59,108 nucleotides of DNA from the NCBI GenBank assembly GCA_023431185.1, contig JAEYXS010000073.1, positions 1 to 59,108 on the forward strand, given 5' to 3'. Shown here piece by piece: positions 33,228 through 42,715 of the stretch. The stretch comes from Verrucomicrobiota bacterium (lineage in GTDB: Bacteria; Verrucomicrobiota; Verrucomicrobiia; Limisphaerales; JAEYXS01). The stretch's first letter is position 1, and each line of letters begins with the position of its first letter. The position numbers and the translations under genes are program-made. Under the pieces are notes generated by a model. The model ran no database searches and was not told the DNA's origin. It saw only the letters and a program-made list of their open reading frames with translations.

Positions 33228-33324
33228 ACCGATATGCCATTGAAATAGGCGATGTGTGCGGTTTGCAGCAGATTTTCCCTCCACACAGCCTTTTGGGGTG
33301 TCTGCAAGTATTCTGAAAAAGCTG

Positions 33325-33352
33325 TTGAAATCAGGGAAGCACGACCTACTAT
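33325..33352 (+). promoter_or_regulatory. Possible promoter of tRNA-Pro
   Basis: TTGAAA (33325-33330) and TACTAT (33347-33352) are separated by 16 bases and lie 37 bases before the mature tRNA start. They match the -35/-10 consensus at 5 of 6 and 4 of 6 positions. This is plausible but not tested. Confidence 0.4.
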
Positions 33353-33389
33353 TCCGCCACCTCACGGGTTTCACCCGAGAGAAAATGGC

Positions 33390-33466
33390 CGGGACGTAGC
33401 GTAGCTTGGTAGCGCGTCTGAATGGGGTTCAGAAGGTCGTGAGTTCAAATCTCACCGTCCCGACCA
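33390..33466 (+). tRNA. tRNA-Pro (GGG anticodon)
   Basis: A complete 77-base cloverleaf. Acceptor CGGGACG (33390-33396) pairs with CGTCCCG (33456-33462), with discriminator A and encoded CCA (33464-33466). The D loop contains AGCTTGGTAGC. The anticodon stem TCTGA/TCAGA encloses ATGGGGT, with GGG at positions 34-36. T arm GTGAG-TTCAAAT-CTCAC. The GGG anticodon reads CCC/CCU proline codons. No integrase or att duplicate is seen beside it. Confidence 0.96.
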
Positions 33467-33486
33467 TCTCTTCTGAAAAAATTTCC

Positions 33487-33975
33487 TTAACTTGCCGAGA
33501 TCTGCAGTTCGTGCTGCTTGGGCTGATCCAGCCGGCCAAGGGCGGCCGAGCGCAAGGTGGCTTCACAGGACCAGAAGCGCAGGTAGGGTTTGATGGCCCA
33601 AAGACCCAGCAGGAACGAGGTCGTGCCGATGACGGCAAACCACCAATCACCCTGTGGATGATACCTCTGGAGCCAGCCGCAGCCGCCCACGGTATGGCCG
33701 ATGATGAGGATGACATAGACTCGTAGTGCCATCCAGGCAGCTGTCTGATAGATCAGAAACCAGGCCAAGACATACCAGGCCAAGGTCCCCGGAAAGGTCA
33801 CCAGCGGATGGATGCGCAAGGCCAGTTCGACAAACGGGTTGCCGTCGCGAGCATGCGTGTAGTCGCCATTCCAATAGGCATCCGGCTGGTAATAAAGCGT
33901 GCTGGCGGCATCAAAAGTCGCCAGCAGAAACGGGAGGAATAACAATCGCAAAGCCAGTCTTTGGTCTGCGCTCAT
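33487..33975 (-). CDS. Four-helix membrane protein, unknown function
   Basis: 162 residues with hydrophobic segments at about 8-25, 55-75, 80-98 and 112-130. Features include an acidic/aromatic loop NPFVELALRIHP and RYHPQGDWWF, suggesting a small enzyme or transporter-like membrane domain; no family was recognised. Its start overlaps the stop of the TPR gene by one base (TAATG), so they are translated together. It ends 20 bases from the tRNA, transcribed toward it. Confidence 0.7.
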   Translation of the reverse strand: MSADQRLALRLLFLPFLLATFDAASTLYYQPDAYWNGDYTHARDGNPFVELALRIHPLVTFPGTLAWYVLAWFLIYQTAAWMALRVYVILIIGHTVGGCGWLQRYHPQGDWWFAVIGTTSFLLGLWAIKPYLRFWSCEATLRSAALGRLDQPKQHELQISAS

Positions 33976-34940
33976 TAGTCGTTGGCTGGTTTGCCTGTTC
34001 TGATTTCCAGTTCTCTGCGTTCGAGTGTGGTCGTAACCCGTTCTTTCAAGCTCTTGTAGTCCTCGTGGGTAACCAGTGACAGGTGCGTGCGTGCCTCGTC
34101 AAGTTTGCCGGCATTGATCTTGAAGCGTGCGAGATGGATCTGCACACCCTGCCGCTCGTAATCATCGCGGGCTTTGCTCAGCGTGTAGTCCCAAGCCTTG
34201 AGTGCTTCCTCCAGACGCGGCGGCTTGATGCCGTAATAGGTCTGGGCGATGTCTTGGGCGAGGATGAAATTATCGGGGTCTAGTTTCAGCGACTTCTGGT
34301 ACAGCTCCAGCGCCTTGTCAAAGACCTGCTGTTCCTCGAGGCCGTAATATTCCTTGGCATCCTTGCGGAAGAGGAAAACTGTGGTGCCGAAATTGTGGTA
34401 ATACACCGGTTCATTCGGGTTCAACTCGATAGCTTTGGCGTAATACTCGAAAGCCTTCTTCACCGGGCTCTTGTGCCCGTAGTAGTTGGCCAGGTTGTTC
34501 CATGGCGCGGGGTTGGTCGGGTCCAGTTCGCGGGCTTTCTCCCACTTGGCGGCGGCCTCAGTTTCCTGGCCGACCTCGTTCAGAAACGAGCCGTAAGCCA
34601 GCCAACCTTTGACGTGTTTCGGATTCTTCTCAACAAACTTTTCGTAAGCCGCTTTCACCGCTTCCAAGCGTTCCCGGATTTTGGCGTTCAGGGTGATGTT
34701 GGGGGCGTCCACGCCACTCTTGGCCGCCATCGCCTGGGCATCGCGTATCCATTTGTCGATCTCTTCGGTCGTGGCTTCGTCGAGTTCGAGCAGTTGGCGG
34801 TAGGCCTTCTCAGCGGGATCATTGGCATTGGCCACGGCCTCCACCGATACGCCGGTGGTCTGGGTGACAAAATTGCTGACGGCCACCGGTGCATTGGTGG
34901 ACATCATCGCGCTCAGCAAACCTACGAGTAATTGACTCAC
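33975..34940 (-). CDS. TPR-repeat protein
   Basis: 321 residues: a hydrophobic N-terminus (1-25, weak signal peptide), then TPR helices. Clear repeats are HVKGWLAYGSFLNEVGQETE, APWNNLANYYGHKSPVKKAF, PVYYHNFGTTVFLF and NFILAQDIAQTYYGIKPPRL. It is a protein-interaction scaffold, probably periplasmic. The partner is unknown; the linked downstream membrane protein is the best candidate. The lactonase-like gene lies 51 bases upstream on the same strand. Confidence 0.82.
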   Translation of the reverse strand: MSQLLVGLLSAMMSTNAPVAVSNFVTQTTGVSVEAVANANDPAEKAYRQLLELDEATTEEIDKWIRDAQAMAAKSGVDAPNITLNAKIRERLEAVKAAYEKFVEKNPKHVKGWLAYGSFLNEVGQETEAAAKWEKARELDPTNPAPWNNLANYYGHKSPVKKAFEYYAKAIELNPNEPVYYHNFGTTVFLFRKDAKEYYGLEEQQVFDKALELYQKSLKLDPDNFILAQDIAQTYYGIKPPRLEEALKAWDYTLSKARDDYERQGVQIHLARFKINAGKLDEARTHLSLVTHEDYKSLKERVTTTLERRELEIRTGKPAND

Positions 34941-34991
34941 GACGTCACTATAGCCTCAAAAGGGTCTGTTTCACAATGGCCAATCATCGCG

Positions 34992-36071
34992 CTATTTCGC
35001 CGCCCGGATGAGCACCCACGCCGGACCTTTGCCGGTCGGATACACCTTGATCGGTTTCAAAGCCCCGGTGTTGCGGTCAATACGATACACAGCCAGTTGA
35101 TGAGAGTTCTGCCCGGCGGCGATGAGGAAATTCCCGCTCGGGTCTATCTCGAATTCACGCGGAGTCTTTTCCGTGGGCGTCTGGCCGAGCGGTTTCAGTT
35201 TGCCGCTGGTTTGATCCACCGCATAAGCCGCCAGGCTGTCGTGACCGCGATTTGAGGCGTAAACAAATTTCCCATCGGGCGTCACATGGATGTCTGCCGT
35301 GGTGTTCCGGCCGGCGAAGTCAGCGGGCAGGGTGGTCTGGCGGTCCAGCGCCTTCATGCTGCCATGCTCACGCGAATACTCATAACTGGTGACCGTGCTG
35401 CCTTTCTCATTCACCACAAAAATCATCGGCTTACTGGGATGAAAGGTGAAATGACGGGGGCCGTCATTGGTGGGAGTGGTCACGGCGGCGAGGCGCAGCG
35501 GATTCAAGGCCCCTGTCTTCGCATCAAAGGAATACTGCGCCACCAGATCACTGCCGCAATTCGGGATATAGGCGAACTTGTTCGACGGGTCGGCCATTAT
35601 GGAGTGCGGGTTCTTGCCCGTGGCAATGACCGTGGAGGCGTTGCTGGAAACCGTCTGGTCCGCCAGTAAACGATAGGTCGCTGCCTGATTGCCGTTATAC
35701 GAAGCCATGAGCAGATGCTGGCCGGTGGCATCAATGGCGAGATAGACGGGATTGTTCACCACGGGTGTGACGCCTTTCTGCTTCAGCGAACCATCGGTGG
35801 GGTTCAACTCGTAAGTGGCTACGGATTTTGTGCTCCGTAGTGCGGCGTAGAGGTGCTTGCCATCGGGATGAAACGCCAGCGCACCCGGACCCCCGGCTGC
35901 ATCTGCACCGCCTTTCTCCGTCAACTCTCCCGTCTCGGTATCCAGATGGTAGAGGAGGATGCGGTTGTCATTGCCCGCCGAGACATACACGTGCGAAGTG
36001 CCAGCTTGAGCCAGCCAAGTGCCAAACAGCAGGGCAAGGGCGAATAGCGAGGTGAAGGAAATCGGTTTCAT
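34992..36071 (-). CDS. Secreted lactonase-family beta-propeller (6-phosphogluconolactonase-like)
   Basis: 359 residues: a signal peptide (1-23, ...FGTWLAQAG) and a seven-bladed propeller of the lactonase family (PF10282 type). Repeats such as GPGALAFHPDGKHLYAALR, NPHSIMADPSNKFAYIPN, GPRHFTFHPSKPMIFVVNE and TPREFEIDPSGNFLIAAGQ recur about every 50 residues. Cytoplasmic relatives hydrolyse 6-phosphogluconolactone, but an exported copy more likely acts on other sugar lactones or only binds. It is divergent from the HTH-MBL gene, with 138 bases between. Confidence 0.85.
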   Translation of the reverse strand: MKPISFTSLFALALLFGTWLAQAGTSHVYVSAGNDNRILLYHLDTETGELTEKGGADAAGGPGALAFHPDGKHLYAALRSTKSVATYELNPTDGSLKQKGVTPVVNNPVYLAIDATGQHLLMASYNGNQAATYRLLADQTVSSNASTVIATGKNPHSIMADPSNKFAYIPNCGSDLVAQYSFDAKTGALNPLRLAAVTTPTNDGPRHFTFHPSKPMIFVVNEKGSTVTSYEYSREHGSMKALDRQTTLPADFAGRNTTADIHVTPDGKFVYASNRGHDSLAAYAVDQTSGKLKPLGQTPTEKTPREFEIDPSGNFLIAAGQNSHQLAVYRIDRNTGALKPIKVYPTGKGPAWVLIRAAK

Positions 36072-36209
36072 AATGAGTTCTTGGACGTTTCATTGATGAC
36101 ATCCGTTCAAGGAACCGACAAGTCGATTCGCTTTGCCGGATACCCCGCGTGACCGCATCGTTTCAATCACCGGCTGGACGCTTAGCAGCCCGACCGTTAC
36201 GCTTGCCAC

Positions 36210-37031
36210 ATGCAATTGGAAGATCACGCGGGCGATGTGTTGGCCAAGGCGCGCAGTTTCACGGGCACAGAGCCTGCACTCGTCGCTCAAGCGGCCGGAC
36301 TGACCTTGGCGGAATACGCCCAGCTTGAGGACTCCGGCCAATGCGCGAAGACGCCGAACTACACGGCTTTGGCCAAGCTTTTGCCAGTGGACGCCGGCAA
36401 GCTCGAGGGGCTCGCGAAAGGCTGGCACCCCAAACCGGTCGATACCGCAACGTGGCGTGAATTCCGCCAGATCACATCACCGGCCAAGAGCATGAAGGTG
36501 CATTGTTATCTCATTTGGGACGAAGTGACGCGTGATGCGGCGTTGTTCGATACGGGGACGGATGCGGCGGCGATCTGCAAAATCATCGAAGAGGAGCAAC
36601 TAACCCTTCGTTACATCTTCATCACCCACTCGCACTGGGATCATGTGGAAGTGCTGGGGGCAATCCGTGAGAAATATCCCAAGGCGCGGGTGCGCTGCGG
36701 GTCCAAGAATGCACCCGTGGAACAGCGGAACAAGCCGAGCGAATGTGTGCAGCTAGGCAGCCTGCGCATCAATCACCGTGAGACGCCGGGGCATTGCGAG
36801 GATGGGGTGACGTATATCATCGGCAATTGGCCGGAGGATGCGCCCTATGTGGCGATCGTGGGGGATGCCATCTTTGCCGGTTCCATGGGCGGCGCGCGGC
36901 AGCTCTTGGACTTGGCGCGGCAAAAGGTGCGCGAACAGATTCTTACTCTGCCGGAGGAGACGCTGCTCTGTCCCGGTCATGGGCCATTGACCACCGTGGC
37001 GCAGGAGAAGGCGCACAATCCCTTTTTCTGA
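36210..37031 (+). CDS. MBL-fold hydrolase with N-terminal HTH
   Basis: 273 residues. Residues 5-70 are an XRE/Cro-like helix-turn-helix (ALVAQAAGLTLAEYAQLEDSG). From about 85 it is a metallo-beta-lactamase hydrolase: THSHWDHVE (His140, His142, Asp144, His145), PGHCEDG (about 190), GDAIFAGS (about 215) and CPGHGP (about 255). By family it is a glyoxalase II-type thioesterase or similar. Fusion to a DNA-binding-like domain is uncommon; the HTH may sense or may only dimerise. Its stop abuts the convergent gene by one base. Confidence 0.83.
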   Translation: MQLEDHAGDVLAKARSFTGTEPALVAQAAGLTLAEYAQLEDSGQCAKTPNYTALAKLLPVDAGKLEGLAKGWHPKPVDTATWREFRQITSPAKSMKVHCYLIWDEVTRDAALFDTGTDAAAICKIIEEEQLTLRYIFITHSHWDHVEVLGAIREKYPKARVRCGSKNAPVEQRNKPSECVQLGSLRINHRETPGHCEDGVTYIIGNWPEDAPYVAIVGDAIFAGSMGGARQLLDLARQKVREQILTLPEETLLCPGHGPLTTVAQEKAHNPFF

Positions 37032-38609
37032 TCACTTCCTCCGCATGCTCATCGCGAGACGGCGGCGCAATTCTTCGCGGTTGGCAGCGTCATGGAAATC
37101 CACCGGATTGTAATCATCCGTGAGCACGACGCCGTGCTGCGGATTCGGCACGTCGAAGTCACGGCGATAAGCTTCCATCGCACCGCTGCTCACCCACGAA
37201 TGTACACGGTTCAGGTCTGGCTCGCGCACGCGTTTCAGCTCGCTGACATCGGCGGCTACAAAGAAAATATTACCATTCCCTGAGTGATGGATTTTCACGC
37301 TCTGAAAGACCGCCTTTAACGTCTTGTCCAGTGAGGCGAGGAAGAAATCCTTACCAGGAGCAAAGTCGCCAAAACTGTTGATCACCAGCACACCGCCCGG
37401 ATTCATGCGATTTTTCATGGAGGTGAACGCCTCTTTGGTCATCAAGTGGGAAGGGGAGGAGTCACCGAGAAACGCATCGAGGATCACCGCATCGTAGGTC
37501 TTGGTGGATTCATTCAGGAACTGGCGGCCATCGCCGATGATGAGGCCCATCTTCTGCGGTTCGAGATCGAAATACTTTTCCGCCAGTGGCACGACATCCG
37601 GGTTGATCTCCACCACGTCCACCTTGCAGCCGTCGCGTACGAATTCCATCGGCACGATGCCCACGCCCAGGCCGATGCACAGGACCTCCTGCAAAGGCTC
37701 GCGATACACCTGCGTCAGTCCGTGCAGCATGTAGGTGAAGAGGGAAACGCTCTTTTTATCATCCGGATCATACGTGTTCTGCGTCAGGAAATCGTTCAGG
37801 TAATAGAGATTGCCCGAAGCCGTGTCGCGAATGACCTGCAACTGACCGAAGTCGGAATTCTTCCGCAGCAATTCCTCCTGGCCGTTGAACTCGCGTTTGC
37901 TGTCCGCGTGAACACCCAGCGCACCAAGACCCAAGGCGATGATTGCAGCGGTGCTTTGTGGTGCGATTGAGCCGCCTTTACGGCCCCACACGAGGAAGTA
38001 AATGAATGAAAGTGCGATGAGCGTGAGCGAGCAGACGAGCATGGTGACGGAATTCGGCATCAACGGAATCAGCACGTATCCGATAAGCACCGTGCCGGCC
38101 ACGCTTCCGAAGGTGCTGACTGCCGAAAGCCGGCCTGCCAATCCGCCCACGCCTTGCACTGAATGACTCAAGGCGCGGATAAGGAATGGCCCCACTGCGG
38201 CCAGCAGAGTCAACGGGATGAAGAACAGGAACGCCGAGGCAAGGATGGAGCCGACCTCCAGTTTGAATTTCAAACACGCATAGGCCACGTGTTCCGTCAG
38301 CATGATGGTGCCGCTCAGATAGACGGCGGCGCCAAGGATGCAGGCATAGAGCTGTCCGAGCTTCTGTGAGCGATCCACCAGCCAGCCACCGAACCAATAG
38401 CCCGTGGCGAGGGAAAGGAGGGTGACGCCGATCTGGGCCGTCCAGACGAAGTGTGAGGTGCCCAGATACGGAGCGAGCATCTTTGCCCCGAGGATCTCCA
38501 CGATGAGGATGATGGCTCCGGTCATCGCTGCGGTGAAAAACAGGTAGCGGCGCAGGCCCGGGCTGGGGCCGGTCGTCTCGGGTTTGGCGGTGGTCGCTTT
38601 CGGATTCAC
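37032..38609 (-). CDS. Membrane-fused spermidine-synthase-like methyltransferase-fold protein
   Basis: 525 residues. Six or seven membrane helices (about 20-235, FFTAAMTGAIILIVEILGAK...) are followed by a spermidine synthase-type Rossmann domain (about 260-500): VLCIGLGVGIVPMEF, VDVVEINPDVVPLAEKYF and YDAVILDAFLGDSSPSHL. This fusion is widespread, and most members lack polyamine synthase activity. The gene lies 49 bases after the sulfatase gene on the same strand and may be co-transcribed. Substrate unknown. Confidence 0.83.
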   Translation of the reverse strand: MNPKATTAKPETTGPSPGLRRYLFFTAAMTGAIILIVEILGAKMLAPYLGTSHFVWTAQIGVTLLSLATGYWFGGWLVDRSQKLGQLYACILGAAVYLSGTIMLTEHVAYACLKFKLEVGSILASAFLFFIPLTLLAAVGPFLIRALSHSVQGVGGLAGRLSAVSTFGSVAGTVLIGYVLIPLMPNSVTMLVCSLTLIALSFIYFLVWGRKGGSIAPQSTAAIIALGLGALGVHADSKREFNGQEELLRKNSDFGQLQVIRDTASGNLYYLNDFLTQNTYDPDDKKSVSLFTYMLHGLTQVYREPLQEVLCIGLGVGIVPMEFVRDGCKVDVVEINPDVVPLAEKYFDLEPQKMGLIIGDGRQFLNESTKTYDAVILDAFLGDSSPSHLMTKEAFTSMKNRMNPGGVLVINSFGDFAPGKDFFLASLDKTLKAVFQSVKIHHSGNGNIFFVAADVSELKRVREPDLNRVHSWVSSGAMEAYRRDFDVPNPQHGVVLTDDYNPVDFHDAANREELRRRLAMSMRRK

Positions 38610-38658
38610 GCGGATGTTCTAAAGATTGTCTGGCTGCGGCACAAGCAAGGCCCTTGTT

Positions 38659-40155
38659 TTATTTCAAGCTAGCCTTGCCCGGTCGAGGCCTTACGCGGTT
38701 GGGCAGGGGCTGGCCGGTTTCCCGGTCGAATTCATCCGGTGAACGTTTCGTGGGCATGACATCATTCGTCTCCTTAGTCCAGGCGGCCAAGGCAGCCCGA
38801 TGCTGGCGTAGCTCGGTAGCGTAGCGAGGATCGTTTGCCAGGTTCCGCAATTCATACGGGTCATTTGCCAGATCGTAGAATTCCTCAGCTGCTCGGGGCT
38901 GGAAGCACGTCAGCTTCTCAGCGGTCAGGAAGCCCTTGTCACGCAGCCGTTGCATCGCCTGATAGGTCAGGCTGCGGACACCATCGGCAGGCGGGGTGTT
39001 GGGCAGTTCGGGATAGTCATTGCGGATGTATTTGAATCGCTCTGAACGCGTTGCCCGGGCGCGATCCGCGTAATCGTGCCAGTTATCCTCTGCGAAGATG
39101 AACTCGCGATGCTTGCCGGTGGGCTTGCTGAGCAACGCGCTGAAATCCTTGCCTTGCACTGTTGTGCCGGGCTTCAACCCCGCCAGCGTGAGCATCGTGG
39201 GCGCGATATCCACGCTGCTGACTAGCCGTTCGCAGATAGTGTCGGGCTTTACGCCCTTGGGCCAGCGCACCAGCCACGGACTCTTGATGCCACCGTCATA
39301 CAACGTCGTCTTGTCACGCGGGAAGGGCCGGCCATTATCCGAGATGAACAGGATGAAGGTATTGTGAGCCACACCTTGCTTCTCTAGCTCCGCGAGCACC
39401 TTGCCTACAAAATCATCCAGCCGAGTGATCTCATCGTAGTAGAGCGCGAGATCTTTCTGCACTTCGGCGACATCCGGGAGATAGGGCGGCACGATGACAT
39501 CCTGCGCCGTATAGGGCTTCGGCAAGATGTTCTCCTCATAATCGCGATGCGGGTCCAGCGCAGCGAGCCAGAGGAAGAACGGTTTTTCTTTCGGGCGCGC
39601 TTGCAAGGTCGGCACCCAATCAATGCAGCCGCTTTGGTCGCCCTTGGCCTTGATGACTGTGCCGACCTTGCCATCGGCGCCTGTGGGCAGTTGGAAACCG
39701 GCCGGGTCCGCTTCTTTCACCAGATCGAAGCGTTCCTTCATCGCATTGCCCAAGTGCCATTTCCCGGCAGCAGCAGTCCAGTAACCGGCCGCACGCAATT
39801 GCTCCACAAAGGTCACTTGCTCCTTGGGCACCGCCCAGTGAAGTTCCTCGGCATCCGTATTGTGCGGATAACGCCCCGTTAACATGCTCGCCCGGCTCGG
39901 ACTGCACGAGGAGGCGGTGACGAAGCCCCGCGTGAACTTCATGCCCTCGCGTGCCAGCCGGTCCAGATTTGGAGTGCGGATGGTTGGATGTCCGTAACAG
40001 CCGATGTCATCCCAGGCGAGATCATCGGCGATGATGAGCACCAAATTGGGTTTGGCCGTTTCCTTCACTGCCGCTGTAGCGGAAGCCAATGCTCCAACCA
40101 CCATCAGCAGCGCGATCACCTTCTTCATAAAGCCCATGACAACTGAGTGCTTCAT
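38659..40155 (-). CDS. Secreted S1-family sulfatase
   Basis: 498 residues. Signal peptide (MKKVIALLMVVGALASATA after a short lead), then the alkaline-phosphatase-fold sulfatase core: LIIADDLAWDDIG with metal-binding Asp pairs, the C-S-P-S-R formylglycine motif at Cys84-Arg88, AGKWHLG and FISDNGRP. It should hydrolyse a sulfate ester of an exported or imported polysaccharide or lipid after an anaerobic or aerobic maturase converts Cys84. ATG 40155 overlaps the stop of the upstream esterase gene (ATGA), so the two act together. The end (RPRPGKASLK) is basic. Confidence 0.92.
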   Translation of the reverse strand: MKHSVVMGFMKKVIALLMVVGALASATAAVKETAKPNLVLIIADDLAWDDIGCYGHPTIRTPNLDRLAREGMKFTRGFVTASSCSPSRASMLTGRYPHNTDAEELHWAVPKEQVTFVEQLRAAGYWTAAAGKWHLGNAMKERFDLVKEADPAGFQLPTGADGKVGTVIKAKGDQSGCIDWVPTLQARPKEKPFFLWLAALDPHRDYEENILPKPYTAQDVIVPPYLPDVAEVQKDLALYYDEITRLDDFVGKVLAELEKQGVAHNTFILFISDNGRPFPRDKTTLYDGGIKSPWLVRWPKGVKPDTICERLVSSVDIAPTMLTLAGLKPGTTVQGKDFSALLSKPTGKHREFIFAEDNWHDYADRARATRSERFKYIRNDYPELPNTPPADGVRSLTYQAMQRLRDKGFLTAEKLTCFQPRAAEEFYDLANDPYELRNLANDPRYATELRQHRAALAAWTKETNDVMPTKRSPDEFDRETGQPLPNRVRPRPGKASLK

Positions 40156-42194
40156 TGTGCCGAGATCCACGTCGCGATGGCCAGATCATCAAAACGCTTC
40201 TGCTCTGTGCGCAAGGTCTTGGCGTTGCTGCCATAGATCTGCTCCGTCACTTTCGTGCTGAATTGCCCGCCGGTGTTGTGCAAGAGCACCGGTTTCGGTG
40301 CCGCGAGCGCCACGATGCCGTCCAGACCGCCGAGGCGTTGCAGATTAGGGGCGAAGAGGTCATCAGCCAGCAGCAACTGCTCGTTCTGTGAATTGAACGC
40401 TTGTGCATCCGCCACCAGCGCATCCGCTGCGGGAGCGGCGAGCATGGCCCAGAGACCCGCGCGATCCAGACCGCACAGCGTCACCTTCTTGCCGAGCGTG
40501 CGGGCATAGGTAATGGTCGTCACCAGGTCTTGCGCACGTTCTTGTGCGTCGGTGCGATTGTAGGTGCTGAAGAAGTTTGTGAAGTAATTCCGCTTCGCTG
40601 CCACGTCCTTCTGATACAGGCTGCCCGTTTGGAACAGTTCTGGCACCACGACCGTGAATCCGCGTTGCACCAGCGAAGCCGCCAACCCAAGCGGACGTCC
40701 TTGCACATCAGTCACATTGCGCGGACCGTTCGGTGCGGCGAGCACCACGACTTTGCCAGTACCTTTCACATGCGGGGCGAAGACGAGCAGGGGAACACGA
40801 TCACCTTTGCCATCACGCCCGATATACACTTTCTTGCCGCTGCCGTTCGCGTGACCTTCTTCACTTACGATGTCTTTTGCGTCGCACAGATCCAGTTGCA
40901 AGCTGTGCTGCCATACGGGCGCATACGTTTTCTGATACGCACCCGGTTTGCCGTCCACTTGCGAGTCCAGCAATGATTGCGCGATCTTGCGTTGCTCCGC
41001 CAAGAATGCCTCGTAGCTGAGTCCCTTCACGGTCTGCTTGCCGTCCGGCCATACCAGCAGGTCTTTGTCGGTGAGTTTTTTGTAAGCCTTTTCGATATAC
41101 GTGTTCGTGTCCGGCTTCTTCAGCAGATGCTGGCCCAGCCACGGATACACCGCCAGGCGGCTGGTGAGATTGTAATTGTGCGGGAAATCAAAGATCACGT
41201 AGCGGAACGATTTCTCCGCGCTCAGCAGCTTATATACGGATTCCACCGCCGGGCCCTCCACTTCCATCGTCTTCTTCGTCCAATCACCCGTGGCTGCCAC
41301 CAGCATCTGTGGGCGCGGTGCGGTCGCGGCGGAGATCTCCATGTTCGAGTAATCCACGCGCAAGCCCGGCGCATTCTCGCACGTGCAGCCGCCCTGCATG
41401 GAGTGGGATACCATCACGCACGGTGCGGAGACCTTGATCCGGTCATCAATGGCCGCGAGCATGAACGTCTGCGTGCCACCGCCGGATTCGCCAGTGCAGC
41501 CGATGCGTTTTGCGTCCACATCCGGTAACGCGCTCAGGAAGTCCACCACCCGGATGCTGTTCCACAATTGCAGTCCCATCATGCTGAGGCCCCAGAGCTG
41601 GTCCTCCGGCTTCATGCCGTAAACGCGGTGCTTGCCCATGTCCTTTGGTGCGGTGCTGAATTGTATCGTGTCTGCATAGCCCACCATGTCGTAGGCGAAG
41701 GCCACCATGCCCATCCGCGCCTGCGTGATGCACCGCGCCTGGATGCTGCCGTTTTCCTCGTCCGCCAGCCGGCCCTGCGTCCAGTGCCCGTGCGGATTCA
41801 GCACGGCAGGGAAGGGGCCTTTGCCCAGGTTCAACGGCCGGAAAAGATTGCCCGCGAGGAAGAAGCCCGGATACGTCTCGATGACCACCTTCTCCAGCAC
41901 ATACCCATCCATTTCGCGCCGGTCGGTGATCTGCGCGTTCAGCGGCGTCTTCGCGGGCAAGGGCTGCAAGCCGCAACTCACCAAGATATGCATGCGGATG
42001 GCCTCCGCCTCGCGCTGCCAGTCTGCGCGCGACTTCACCTCGGTGAACGTGCGCAAGGTGTTCAACGTCTTGGGCGCGTGATAACGCTGATCCTTCTCCG
42101 CCAACTGCGCGGAGACTGTGGTGATGCCGAGCAAAGTGCTGGCTGTAAATGCAACCAGCCCGCCAAGAGAGGTTAAGCCAAAGCGATGGGTCAT
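40152..42194 (-). CDS. Two-domain alpha/beta hydrolase (acetylxylan-esterase-like)
   Basis: 680 residues with a signal peptide (MTHRFGLTSLGG... to about 29). Domain 1 (about 35-400) is an alpha/beta hydrolase with GESGGGT (nucleophile Ser237) and FPHNYN (catalytic His339), as in verrucomicrobial acetylxylan esterase/dienelactone-type enzymes. Domain 2 (about 410-680) repeats the fold, but its nucleophile elbow reads CGLDRAGLW, with Asp577 in place of serine, and no catalytic His is evident, so it is probably inactive and structural or binding. It overlaps the downstream sulfatase by 4 bases. ATG 42194 was chosen; the upstream frame has no sense. Likely role: deacetylation of sulfated polysaccharide. 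Confidence 0.85.
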   Translation of the reverse strand: MTHRFGLTSLGGLVAFTASTLLGITTVSAQLAEKDQRYHAPKTLNTLRTFTEVKSRADWQREAEAIRMHILVSCGLQPLPAKTPLNAQITDRREMDGYVLEKVVIETYPGFFLAGNLFRPLNLGKGPFPAVLNPHGHWTQGRLADEENGSIQARCITQARMGMVAFAYDMVGYADTIQFSTAPKDMGKHRVYGMKPEDQLWGLSMMGLQLWNSIRVVDFLSALPDVDAKRIGCTGESGGGTQTFMLAAIDDRIKVSAPCVMVSHSMQGGCTCENAPGLRVDYSNMEISAATAPRPQMLVAATGDWTKKTMEVEGPAVESVYKLLSAEKSFRYVIFDFPHNYNLTSRLAVYPWLGQHLLKKPDTNTYIEKAYKKLTDKDLLVWPDGKQTVKGLSYEAFLAEQRKIAQSLLDSQVDGKPGAYQKTYAPVWQHSLQLDLCDAKDIVSEEGHANGSGKKVYIGRDGKGDRVPLLVFAPHVKGTGKVVVLAAPNGPRNVTDVQGRPLGLAASLVQRGFTVVVPELFQTGSLYQKDVAAKRNYFTNFFSTYNRTDAQERAQDLVTTITYARTLGKKVTLCGLDRAGLWAMLAAPAADALVADAQAFNSQNEQLLLADDLFAPNLQRLGGLDGIVALAAPKPVLLHNTGGQFSTKVTEQIYGSNAKTLRTEQKRFDDLAIATWISAQ

Positions 42195-42715
42195 GGGGAG
42201 AAGGTAACGGAAGCCAGTGCGCGGGGGAAGTCTCATGAATCCCCCGTAGCGTGGACGTCCCGTCCACAGCAACAATAACCAGCCAAGCGTAACCGTAACT
42301 TTCAACGCACGAGAACTTTGCTGATGCAATCTATCCTCTCGTGAAACCACCATTGCACACCTTTTCCGTAAGATTTCCGCATGGTGAAAAATACGCTCTC
42401 GAGTCCGGTGAACCCTTCTCCCGTCCTTCCTCCCCGACCGACCCTGCCTATCCCTTACTTCTTCCATCCCGGTCCATTCTCCTTTATTCACCGCCGGACT
42501 TGCTGCCCGGCGTGCGCGCCAGTTACCTGTTGTACGACTTAATATTCCACCCTGCTTCAGAAAAATCCAAAACAAAAAAATCACTCCGGAACTCGAAGCG
42601 GAAACCCCAGTTTGCTGCCTCCCTCATAACCTTCACATTCACAAGAAGTTCCGTTTTTTTGCTGCCGATCAAGCGAGTCCAAGTAAGTATTTTGCCTATC
42701 CGATAATCTTACGCT
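42195..42715. other. Intergenic, no convincing gene
   Basis: About 520 bases between the esterase start and a small membrane gene. There is a hairpin GTGGACG-TCC-CGTCCAC at 42251-42267 following GTAGC, of the dispersed-repeat style. The plus-strand frame at 42341-42706 has proline/serine-rich, unnatural composition and no ribosome site. The AT content is higher than the surrounding DNA. The esterase promoter probably lies here. Confidence 0.5.

Noticed and set aside
33390..33466. tRNA-Pro as an integration site of a genomic island
   Set aside because: No integrase, no direct repeat of the tRNA 3' end and ordinary neighbours on both sides.
42341..42706. A 121-residue frame in the spacer before the esterase
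   Set aside because: Proline/serine-rich, no start signal, no motif; probably promoter DNA.
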